Positions 47,501 to 54,259 of a DNA stretch of 64,000 bases are shown here, piece by piece (position 1 is the first letter of the stretch; the number at the start of each line of letters is the position of its first letter). The notes under the pieces were generated by a model that was given only the letters and a program-made list of their open reading frames with translations, made no database searches and was not told the DNA's origin. The DNA is from Chrysoperla carnea (taxonomy: Eukaryota > Arthropoda > Insecta > Neuroptera > Chrysopidae). The DNA is taken from positions 59,837,501-59,901,500 of the forward strand of contig NC_058341.1 of NCBI RefSeq assembly GCF_905475395.1, given 5' to 3'. The translations under genes were made by a program, and so were the position numbers.

Positions 47501-47782
47501 TGTGATCTGTTCATCACTTAAAACATTTTTAAAACTATTTGGTCGTTTTATCCATACATCATTATCAATTGAATTCGGTGAATCCATATTATTTTTGGAT
47601 AACACAGTTCCATGATCACTTGATTTTATTCGATCCGGTATATTTATTCTATTCGGATCGGCTAAACCATTATTGTAATGTTTAAGAATTTTTTGATCAA
47701 CAATCTCCGTATGTGCTGAGCACGGGGTATGTGTTGCACATATTAGACAAAATACACAAACGGTCATAAAATGTTGAGACAT
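26548..47782 (-). CDS. foi: ZIP zinc transporter, LIV-1 subfamily (foi / ZIP6-ZIP10 type), complete
   Basis: LIV-1 ZIPs move Zn2+ into the cytosol across the plasma membrane or organelles. Seven exons join in frame: 47782-47252, 46622-46373, 41504-41077, 38758-38626, 32495-32117, 30026-29621, 26697-26548; 2277 bases, 758 residues, the usual size. I chose the ATG at 47782 because a hydrophobic signal peptide (FMTVCVFCLICA) follows. Residues about 211-229 carry CPLLVYQL and GC, the CPALLY-type motif. Exon 3 opens the membrane domain (WLYATISVIIIS) and has a His-rich loop (PHHHHPTYHPHPH). Exon 5 is a long Asn/His-rich cytosolic loop. Exon 6 has HNFTDG (about 611) and HELPHEIGDFAVLLKAG (640-656), the metal-binding helix and LIV-1 signature. 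Exon 7 gives the last helix, ending GMFGED. Every junction is GT-AG. Orthology to foi rather than another LIV-1 member is inferred. Confidence 0.95.
27027..27246 (+). repeat. Repeat family B, copy 2
   Basis: A-run, CCCGACAAAATTTTCGGCTA, CGGAACCCTAAACTCGCACT, GGCGCTACGATGCCACAGAC with an ACACACACAC stretch, and CGGGGGTTAAA at the end. It parallels 1728-2062, in the last intron of the ZIP gene and antisense to it. Confidence 0.75.
27373..27444 (+). pseudogene. Degenerate tRNA-Met(CAT)-like sequence
   Basis: A 72-base stretch starts AGCACAATGGCGCAGTGGAA, then GTGTGCTAGGTTCATTATAG and GGTCTTTAGATCGAAACTAT. The D-arm (GGCGCAGTGGAAG), anticodon triplet CAT in place, and T-loop (ATCGAAAC) match animal initiator-type tRNA-Met closely. 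The acceptor and anticodon stems no longer pair, so it should not fold. It is a tRNA pseudogene or the head of an old tRNA-derived SINE. Confidence 0.6.
27655..27905. mobile_element. P-element-type MITE, copy 1 (251 bp)
   Basis: Starts CATGGAGGTTATAAAGAAGG and ends in the inverted form with AAAACCTTCATG; ends pair over about 33 bp (AAGGAGAACGATCGC is shared). Flanks are GGCATAAC (27647-27654) and CGCATAAC (27906-27913), a 7/8 match for an 8-bp target duplication. A CATG start and 8-bp duplication are features of P elements. A second copy is at 61259-61583. It has no coding capacity and lies in ZIP intron 6. Confidence 0.85.
28030..28360. mobile_element. Foldback element, about 330 bp
   Basis: GAATCACGCTACCACTTAAA at about 28034 and AAAAAGGCAGACACTTTTG at about 28087 pair with CAAAAGTGTCTGCCTTTT at about 28286 and TTTAAAGGGTAGCGTGAATC at about 28340. 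The centre (28107-28283) is unpaired and GC-richer. The 72-codon frame inside is not a recognisable protein. Confidence 0.8.
28559..28760 (+). repeat. Three diverged tandem units of about 68 bp
   Basis: Each unit has the order AAGA/TAA, AAGATC-AA, a GTTAG/TTGGA-AAGG stretch, TAGAGAAG, and TCAAACACAAAGTAATAAG. Units start near 28560, 28630 and 28697. It lies in a ZIP intron. Confidence 0.7.
29334..29458. mobile_element. Small palindromic MITE, about 125 bp
   Basis: TTTATCACCCCTTACAGC and TTGTGTCGAAGATTGGAAG pair with CTTCCAATCCTCGACACAA and the following GGCGAATGATAAA. The loop spans about 29378-29412. It lies in ZIP intron 6, about 160 bp from exon 6. Confidence 0.75.
30610..30845 (-). repeat. 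Repeat family A, copy 4
   Basis: Reverse-oriented blocks: TTTCAAACAAAAGTTGTTTA, AACTTTTGTTTTATCTCTTA, GACAGACAGACGGACAAACG and ATTAAGTGATTTTATGAAC. Confidence 0.7.
30850..31310 (+). repeat. Repeat family C, copy 1 (retroelement-tail type)
   Basis: Starts ACTAGCTGGGAACTACCCGC, runs through TTTGCTGGGCAACATCCCC, TTTGATACCCCACTTAGG and GGAATATTCCTGCCAAATTT, and ends in GAGTGACTATCTATCTATAT, a simple-sequence tail. It is nearly identical to 52320-52795. A TATC/TATA tail and the ACTAGCTG-CCCGC head are typical of insect non-LTR-mobilised repeats. The near identity indicates recent activity. Confidence 0.85.
31317..31980. mobile_element. Foldback TA-type element, about 660 bp
   Basis: The left arm has CAGGATGAGCCACTTTAATC, TGATGGGGACATCCTGTTCT, AGAAAGTTGATCCTC and TTAGCTTCCGGAGGAAATGC. 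The right arm carries the inverted forms: GCATTTCCTCCGAAATCTAA, AAATCAACTTTTAATTTAAA, GATGTCCCCGTCAAACTTTT and GATTAAAATGGCCCACTTTT. A TA precedes the left end; the right terminus has decayed. It belongs to the family of the element at 42039-43242. Confidence 0.8.
32590..33180. mobile_element. Foldback element, about 590 bp
   Basis: AGAGCAAGCGCTAGATAGAG at about 32873 pairs with CTCTATCTAGCGCCTGCTCC at about 33060. Outside these, GTTCAAATATTATTTTAAAC at about 32660 pairs with TTAAAATAATACTTGAAC at about 33095, and the flanking TTATATCTTAAA near 32590 with GATATAAACAA near 33166. It lies in ZIP intron 4, about 100 bp from exon 5. Confidence 0.7.
33225..33372. repeat. Long inverted repeat, left arm (partner at 36749-36858)
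   Basis: Contains AACTAGCTTTCTTAGCCGTC, AACAGCCTATAC, CGGCACCGTTGAACTA and GGTTGGCTGATGCTTAGGCT. The reverse complement of these, in order, occurs 3.4 kb away. The left arm has an extra block of about 35 bp after GAACTATCGG. The pair may be the ends of one 3.6-kb element or two inverted MITE copies. Confidence 0.75.
34590..35400. repeat. Complex repeat: two direct and one inverted copy of a block
   Basis: GTAGACTAAATTTGCTACAA followed by TATGAGACTAAAATGG occurs at about 34651, again in the same direction at about 34907, and inverted at about 35212-35246. GGCTTGTTTATGATGTTGGT at about 34790 is inverted as ACCAACATCATAAACAAGTC at about 35319. A related fragment, ACCAACATCATAAATAAGTC, occurs at about 40585. 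Confidence 0.7.
36395..36430 (+). repeat. 33-bp block shared with 39037-39068
   Basis: TTCCAATAATGAGACCAGGC followed by CTGACTGTT is found here and, identical, at about 39037 within the pogo-like MITE. The sequence on either side differs. In the MITE it follows the CCGAATAACCCAAAATT stretch near the left end. Confidence 0.75.
36749..36858. repeat. Long inverted repeat, right arm (partner at 33225-33372)
   Basis: AATGGCCTAAGCATCAGCCA, CCAACGGTGCTGTTTAG, CCTAGGCTGTTAGCTGAACG and TAGTTAAGCTAGTTG are the reverse complement of the left arm. Confidence 0.75.
37536..37750 (-). repeat. Repeat family A, copy 5
   Basis: Reverse-oriented blocks: CCTCACGGGTAAACAGTAAT, TTACGAAAAAATTCAAACAA, TTTCAGCTTGATATCTCTTT and TTTTGAGTTATCG. 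Lies in ZIP intron 4. Confidence 0.7.
37810..38440. mobile_element. Foldback element with GATGTGCGGCC ends, about 630 bp
   Basis: The left end GATGTGCGGCCAAGCGTAGT at about 37809 pairs with ACTATGCTTGGCCGCACATC ending at about 38431. Inner pairs: GATGTCCGCAGCGCTAAATA, TCTCATCAGGAAACTAATTT and ATCTGCTCACATTAA with their inverted forms near 38090-38160. Both ends are followed or preceded by TA, a possible TA target duplication. Confidence 0.8.
38998..39661. mobile_element. Pogo/Tigger-like MITE, about 665 bp
   Basis: Left end ACAGTAGGGCCTCGTCAATA then ATCCGAATAACC; right end ATCGAGGCCCTACTGC. Perfect ends over CAGTAGGGCCTCG. A TA lies just before the left end (ACTA-CAG) but the right flank reads CATA, so the target duplication is imperfect. 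It contains the 33-bp block also seen at 36395. It lies in ZIP intron 3, about 240 bp upstream of exon 4 in the gene's direction. Confidence 0.75.
39960..40690. repeat. Dispersed repeat fragments
   Basis: ATACAGGGTTATTGACGTGA, GATGTACAGGATGTCCGAAA and GAACACTCTGTAT (twice, at about 40107 and 40399) mark terminal-type motifs of small dispersed elements. 40540-40640 is a fragment of the complex repeat at 34590-35400. No gene is seen; the 72-codon frame at 40415-40633 is repeat sequence. Confidence 0.5.
42039..43242. mobile_element. Foldback TA-type element, 1.2 kb, with nested insertion
   Basis: Left end CAGGGTGGACCATTTTAATC at 42039, right end AAAATGGCCACCCTG at 43242, each flanked by TA, as for Tc1/mariner-type MITEs. 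Inner arms pair through TGATGAGAGGCATCATGTTC with GATGCCCACCATCAAACT, and AGAAAGTTAATCCTCAT with ATGAGGATCAACTTTCT. It is the same family as 31317-31980. A second element occupies 42178-42675. Confidence 0.85.
42178..42675. mobile_element. Nested TA-type MITE, 498 bp
   Basis: Starts GGGTATTATCGTTAATCAAA, ends AGTATAATACCC, flanked by TA on both sides (42176-42177 and 42676-42677). It interrupts the left arm of the host foldback; the host sequence resumes with TTTTCGGGTTGCTTTAATAG, which lines up with CATCGGATTTCTTTAATAG in the uninterrupted relative at about 31420. Confidence 0.8.
45615..45765 (-). repeat. Repeat family A, copy 6 (short)
   Basis: TTCGCGGGTAAACAGTGATG, TTTACGAAAAAATTAAT, AACTTTTGTTCTATCTTTAA and CGGTTTACGAGATAA, in reverse orientation. 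Confidence 0.65.
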
Positions 47783-47799
47783 TGTATCAAAATTTTTTA

Positions 47800-50700
47800 A
47801 ATCATTTATAAATATTACAAAACACCACCTAAAATTAATATTTTTATACACTTAATTCATATTCGAGAAAATTTTTTAATTCATTTTAAAAAACGCCAAC
47901 TAAAAATTTATATCAAAACTCTATCATATGCTACTTGTCAAAAAATAATTTAATTAATTAATTAATAATAATTAAAAACACTCACAAAATTGATTAAACT
48001 TCACAAAATTATTTATTAAACTCATCAACTCCTAACTGAACCAGTGCTGTAGAATACAACATTTTTTTTAAAATATGATATTCAAACAACTACTTTTTTT
48101 AATTTTAGAAAACTTGTTAAATTATTTTATTTTGCAATCGACACGTCATTAGCCAACCAAAATCGTTAAAATTATTTATTATTTTTAAGGCATAACACAG
48201 ACCTTCGTAATTAAGGTTAATTATTTCACAAATAAATTCAGTCTCATTCAGACATACGAAGTTTTGTTTGATTTATACTTATTTGTCCATTTAGCAAAAG
48301 CAAGCAAGAGAGAGCGAGCAAAAGAACGCTTCACACATATAACACAAATATAATATATAGATGTCTATAAATATCGATTTTACAGGTATCCAATTTATCT
48401 GTGTAGAAGAAATGCAACGCGGTACCAATTCCATCTATGGACTGAACTCTGTACACCCGACTATACCATTTATATGGAACAGTTACAGGCAAGTATGCAT
48501 TTACGAATTCAACAAAGACTTTGAAGGTTCCGTATACACAGTATTCATAAAAATTGAAAATTAAGTAGGTACATGAAATTGCACAGTCATATTTATACTC
48601 GAGAATCATGTGGTTTTATTTACCCTTACCAAAACTGAAAAATATTACAAATTACTCCGTGTTTGGTTTCCGATCTTAGATCCAAAGGAAATGATTCTGG
48701 TTTTTCCGCATATATATACCGTTTCATTGAAGTTCGGAACGGTTAAACAGGCTCCAGTGAGCTTTCTGTGAGCATAAACAAATTACAAACTTTAAATTCA
48801 ACCATCAGCTTTCTCATTTAAATGTTTAAAGGTGAAACTTGTTCCGTATATGTAATTTGAAACATAGTTCAAGTGATTTTATTTTGTAAGGTCCTTTTCC
48901 CTTCATGCAATTAATTAAAGGTCATTTTCCGTGATTATTTGCATTCATATCATTCTGATTGGCAAATTGATGATAAAAAATTAATTTGCTAGTTTCAAAT
49001 AGATTGTAACCAAAATTTTTTTTCATGTGAGCGGGCCTTAATTAATTCTAATTGAAGATGGGAAGATAAATTTGGGATTTTGAAAATATGGTTTTTCTCA
49101 TTATCTCCACTTTAAACGAAAATATAGTCTTTTATTTTATTTTCTAGTTTAATCGGAAATAAACTTTGATAAAATTTTATAGGTGTTATTTAACAAATAT
49201 TTTGTTTCGAATTTCACTAAAATATTTGTTAAGTAATGCCTTTTGGAGATTCAAACAGGATATTTAAATATACATAATAAATACTAGATACAAAATGCTA
49301 CTTTGCGCAAAACACTGAGCTGAACTCTACTTATTTAAATATGAAATGGAGAGAAAGATGTAAACATTATCTTAGAACATACAATTAAATGATATGAAAA
49401 GAAAATTTCTATTAATTGACTTACGAACTAGAGCTGTGAATGATATAAAATAGATTATATGTTCTATGATTTTTTTTTTGTGTGGAGACAGATGTTTATA
49501 CGTTATACCCTCTGCAACCGCCATTAAACTACCACCTACAGTTTGTTGAAGTCGGGAATAAAGTAAGGAAAAGAAAAAAAAAGTTTTTACCCCTTTTTAA
49601 CCCCGTTAGGCGATGAGTTTCAATAAAATACGAAACACGTCTTCCATCAATTCTGTTAAAGAATGTTTATTCAAAATTTGAGGTAGATTGAACCAAGGAA
49701 TCACATTGTCCCATTCGTATTATAATCTGTCCATATCGCACGCTGTGCACCGTTTATATAGTTACAATCAACAGTCTAGCAAATTCTAGAACTGTCATGT
49801 ATGTTCTATTGCCTATTATATTACATATATATTACATACTTGTATAAGTTTTCTATCTTTGTTTACCTAATATAAAACGATCATGTTTATTTCTTTTTAG
49901 AATTGTCTAGATTACATTTGCTTTTAATATAGCATGTGTGTGAACGGATTATAAACAGTGCAAGTGTTTTCTTTTGTGGATGGCACAGAAAATTAGATAT
50001 AAAATAACGATATATTGTGTTTCAATAGAATTATTTTGTTTATGCATTTAAAAAATAACTTACCTACGTATCAGTTTATCGCATATCATAATTTTGTAAA
50101 TTAAAAAAAAAAAAGAACAAAATATTTTAATTAATAAACAACTATAAATTTATGAAGGAAGTATTTTGAAAAATCAGTTCGGTCCCGTTGTACAGTTTGA
50201 TACCACTCGACACATAAGTATACTTTAGTCGTGGTGGACATAACTTTTAAAGGTCAGACCTATGACTTGCTAATTAAGCAACATACGATGCTATCTAGGA
50301 AATTTATTTTTAATAACTCAGTTAGTAATTTTTTAGTATTACTAACCGAGAAATTCTAAATTTTTAAATCTTAAGTTTAGTTCATAGTCAAGGCACTTTT
50401 TTACTTTTTGATAAAATCAAATTTTACAAGTTTTTTGGATGTCCTCACTTTACATCCTCCAATCCTCACTTGCTTAACCTTTTGCTTATGATAAATATGT
50501 CTATTTCATTATTAAGTGAGAAGCTCCCGATTTGTTATTATAATCAAATTAATTGCAGTCGAGAAATTAAAAGCTTTGTATATTTCTTTCATCCCCTTTT
50601 ATGTCGACGTTTTTATACCACGATTTAGTTGTAAATCTAGCCTGGATCTTTGAAATAATACAAATTGAAGTGTCTATATAATTCCTGAATCGAGTGAGTA

Positions 50701-50940
50701 TCTGTTATCAATTTTTCATCATTTATGTGGAAGTTACCATGCTATATAAATTTCCTACATATAGTTTGATAGACATACACACAAGCATATTTTATTGTAA
50801 ATTGTGTAGGTAACCGTAAGAAAATACAAAATTTTTTTTTTTAATTTTTTGAGGTGAGAATAACAACTTTTTTTTCAGAAAGTTAACGAAGTTTTATTAA
50901 ATACTGATTCTATTTTGTTTGCCAGTTTATATACATTAAA
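47800..50940. other. Upstream of the ZIP gene; no further gene seen
   Basis: This 3.1-kb stretch should include the ZIP promoter and any 5' UTR exon, but no TATA or initiator can be singled out in such AT-rich DNA. The frame starting further upstream at 47851 would add about 23 residues before the signal peptide and is less likely. The 92-codon minus frame at 48331-48609 and 62- to 67-codon frames are unrecognised. Confidence 0.5.
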
Positions 50941-51216
50941 CGCTGCACATAGGACGATTATTAATAATTAGGCGGCCAAAAGTCAATTTTTTAAAAGAAA
51001 AGGTTATCAACCAAAAGTGGCCAAAATAGAAAGAGAAAAACACCAGTAACCAGAATTTACCCCTCCCACCTAAAAAAGATGCACTGTGTGCTTGCACTCG
51101 CAGTTCAAACTTGATCTTCGCTACAACTGTATGACATTGTTCTTAGTTATCTCAATTGACGAAATTAAAGAAAACTAGTTTTTGTATTTTCTATTTGATA
51201 TTTGGCAAGGATTGTG

Positions 51217-51721
51217 ATGGATTCAAGTAATTCAGGTAAGAGTTATTATATTCTAATGTATTTTAAGCGTGTTAACTTCATTTTATGGTATCTGTTCAAT
51301 TTTAAAAGAGGGTATGTTAGAAAAATGTATTTTTTGTTAATTTTCTTGTTCAAACATTATTTAGTTATATTATCGCCTCCTCTCGCCTAATAATTTTTTT
51401 AGTTTTAAATATTTTACATATTTGGGTAGCTAACAACACATTTTTTAGGTGCGGATGGCCGCGGATGGCCGACTTAGAGGATTTTTAAGATTGAAAGTCA
51501 TACGAAAAAAAAATTAATTTTTTCTTTAAAATTTAATAAAGTGCATTTTTTTTACTTTAGGTACCTCTGGCGTAAAAATAGTGACCCGACGTTATCTTTA
51601 CGATAAAATGCAACTGCAAGATTTGCCTAATTTGGATGAAAAACTAAATTATCTAGAAAATTACCTTTTGGACTGTTATGGTGACACATGTGATAATAAA
51701 AACAGTTTGAAACAAAAATAA
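51217..51721 (+). CDS. Small two-exon gene inside the transposon (59 residues)
   Basis: I do not recognise this protein. Exon 1 is 51217-51235 (MDSSNS and one base), then a GTAAGA donor; the intron ends TTTACTTTAG and exon 2 is 51561-51721. They join in frame as ...SGTSGVKIVTRRYLYDKMQL, then DLPNLDEKLNYLENYLLDCY, and a stop. The second half is acidic and predicted helical (heptad-like L/Y spacing). Composition is balanced, unlike random frames around it. The gene is central to the 2-kb CACATAGG element, preceded by about 270 bp of GC-richer leader. It could be the first part of a transposase whose remainder was lost to the insertions right behind it (51787 on), an accessory protein of the element, or a chance frame. 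Both splice sites fitting a 180-base frame argues for a real gene. Confidence 0.5.
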
Positions 51722-51786
51722 GCATATTTAAAAATGTCTATGAAAGAAAAATGGTCGAAAGCTCATTATTTAGTAGTAGCATCCTT

Positions 51787-52174
51787 AAATACGAGTAAGA
51801 CAGAGACTACATCTTCTTATTATTAGAGATACTGAGATAGGTATAAGAGTCATGTACCCGAGCGGACTTGGATAAAGAGACTCACAATAAGTTTTATGAC
51901 ACACAATAAAGCTATAACAATAGTGACTTCGACCTAAAATATCATACTTGCTTTGGCCTATACCTCAGGCACGGATAAGTTGTTTTAGGTCGAAGTCACT
52001 ATTGTTATAACTTTATTATGTGTCATAAGCTTTATTGCGTGTCTTTTTATCCAAGTCCGCATTGCTTATAGAGGAGGAAGTGAGACGGGTATACAACTCT
52101 TCTACCTATTTCAGTTTCTCTAATAGTAATGAGGTAAGTAGAAAAAAATGTTGTCTCTCTGTCTTACTCGTATT
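51787..52174. mobile_element. Palindromic element nested in the 2-kb transposon
   Basis: Left end AATACGAGTAAGACAGAGAC pairs with GTCTCTCTGTCTTACTCGTA near the right end. Inner arms: GACTTGGATAAAGAGAC with its inverted form near 52060, and CAATAGTGACTTCGACCTAA with TTAGGTCGAAGTCACTATTG around 51972-52005. Arms cover nearly the whole element except a centre of about 50 bp. Confidence 0.85.
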
Positions 52175-52319
52175 TTAGGTTGTCGTTGGTTAGGTTATCG
52201 CTGTCCTACCCGTATTTTAAGTAAGGAGGCCGAGTTATACATTATTTTGAAATACATGCAATAAAAATTGATATAATTACTTACATAATAAAAAATATGG
52301 TAATACTAGCTGTTACGCG

Positions 52320-52795
52320 CCAGCTTTGCGTGGCGTAAAATATACCCGCTTTGCTGGGCAACATCCCCACTTGCACCCCTCCCTCCACATTTCCTCGCGT
52401 TGGATAACATTTTTGTAATGTACACGTCATGCTCTTTTATTTGATACCCCACTTAGGTATATTTGTAAATATTCGATATTTCCTTCCCACTTTCTCGCTA
52501 CACCTTTCTACCCTCCGAAGGTTAAAAAAATTTCTAAATGTAATTTAAAACATTCTGACCAAGTTTTGAACTATTAAAAGCCATAATTTAAAAATATGAA
52601 TTTTTTATTCATGAACACCCTCGCAACCCCCCTTGTGGGTGAAATTTTGTAAAATCCGTTCTTAGCTGACCTCTACTTGGCAAAAGGAATATTCCTGCCA
52701 AATTTCAAGTCTCTAGGTCTTATAGTTCCAGAGATATCGTGATGAGTGACTATCTATCTATATAGATCTATAGAAAGTCTCCTATATATTTATAG
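52320..52795 (+). repeat. Repeat family C, copy 2
   Basis: From ACCCGCTTTGCTGGGCAACA (52344) to GACTATCTATCTATATAGAT (52745) this matches 30865-31290 with few differences. The head differs slightly (CTTTGCGTGGCGTAAAATAT). It is inserted in the 2-kb transposon, so it is younger than that element. Confidence 0.85.
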
Positions 52796-52999
52796 ATTCT
52801 TACTTTTTGTTGAATTATTTGCGTTTTTGTTCAGTAAAACATCATAATTATACAAAGAATAATATGAAATGATAAAATAAAGGTAAAAAAAGCAAAATAC
52901 ACTGTAAAATAATTTTGGCCACCTAAATCGTCCAAATCGTCCTATGTGCGCTGATTCCATTTTGCCAGTTTGTGAATGGTAAATAGTGATAAAAATACT

Positions 53000-54255
53000 T
53001 TGTCTTAGTGATAAATAGGTTGATATATTTTCGTACCATCATATACGTAAATTATTAATCCTATTCGATGTCTAATATTCTGGGTGTAATATCCAATAGA
53101 AAAGTGAAAATACAGTTTCCATTTAAGTATTATTTTATCTTTATTGAATTCGCGACCTAGTTCAGACTTTTCTGTTGTTTGAGCTATTTCGAAAACGATT
53201 CTAATGATATTTACAAAAAAAATATATCCTTGTCGTTTTCGACTAATGAAATTGTTTTTTTTTTCGACCGAAAGTATGGTGTTTCTTCAAATATCATTGA
53301 CAAGATGTGTAGCAGTGACAAACAATTAAAAGGAACAGTTTACAAGAACAAAAATGTAAATAACTCAATTGCTAAGGTGTTTTTTTGAAGGTAGGGAATC
53401 CTAAAACCAGAAATACCTGTAAGGTGTCACGAATAAACAAATATATCTCTATGATTAATCGTTTATTTCATCAAACGATTAATCATATAATATAGAAATA
53501 CAAATTCAGATCACGATTCACGATTAATAATTTTTCATAATATTCTTAAAGTTATCTGACTTATCCGTCTTATCTTATTTGTAAATCCATTCCATCTATG
53601 AATATAAAATATAAATACAGAAGCATACGGAAGTAAAATACAATGTTGCCACGTAATTTAAAAAGAAAAAAAATTATACTCGTGAAAGATTTTTACATAA
53701 AAATTGACATAAATCAATTTTTTTGAATAAATAGAGCAAAGTCAAATTTTTTTCTGTTATAAGCTTTTTTCTTAATTTTAAATAACTTATCTAATCGTTG
53801 TGAAGTTTTTTAGTGTTTTGTAAAATTGAGTTTATGATTTGGTAACATTGGATTCAAGTGACAATTAACAAAGAATGCCGTGTATATATTTCGTTAAAAT
53901 GTTAAATTAAGTTTATTTATTTGCTAATATGTTAACTTTATTATATAAATTAATTATAATTATTAAATAGATATAACTAATTTGAAATAATCCTTTTTAC
54001 TGATCCTACATCCTTGCCCTAATTCCCTCCAAGTTAATGTTTGTTTTTGTTTTGTCCTTTTAACCGGTGAAATTATCCTAAAAGCAATTGACAAGATTCA
54101 TATTAATTTATGATAAACTTAAGTTTTAATTTAGCTTTAACTATTGTTTGATGACATTATAAAAATCATACTACTCAAATTTTGATAGCTGAGGTAATAA
54201 TCATTAAAAATTTTAGAAATTAAGTAGAAATCATAATTATTTTTTTTTAGTTTCT
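53000..54255. other. Region between the transposon and the MIF4G gene
   Basis: No separate gene is supported. A palindromic stretch, TATGATTAATCGTTT with AAACGATTAATCATATA, lies at about 53450-53488. A TTTTTTTTTAG acceptor at 54241-54250 followed by TTTCTTATAATGGC shows that the MIF4G gene has at least one 5' UTR exon upstream, which must lie in this stretch or to its left, but I cannot place it. Confidence 0.5.
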
Positions 54256-54259
54256 TATA

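Larger units (their letters stand above)
50946..52948. mobile_element. 2.0-kb inverted-repeat transposon with 5-bp target duplication
   Basis: The left end reads CACATAGGACGATTATTAAT and the right end AAATCGTCCTATGTG; further in, AGGCGGCCAAAA pairs with TTTTGGCCACCT. Perfect CGCTG copies flank it (50941-50945, 52949-52953). Ends starting CAC and a GC-rich 5-bp duplication recall the Transib (RAG1-related) superfamily, but the sequence CACATAGG is not its usual CACWATGG, so the assignment is tentative. Inside are a small spliced gene, a palindromic element and a family C repeat. Outside, TGATTC-ATTTTG and GCCAGTTT occur on both flanks. Confidence 0.75.

Noticed and set aside
48331-48609. 92-codon minus-strand frame containing IDGIGTALHFF
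   Set aside because: No family match, start and end unsupported, and an equally long frame exists on the opposite strand.
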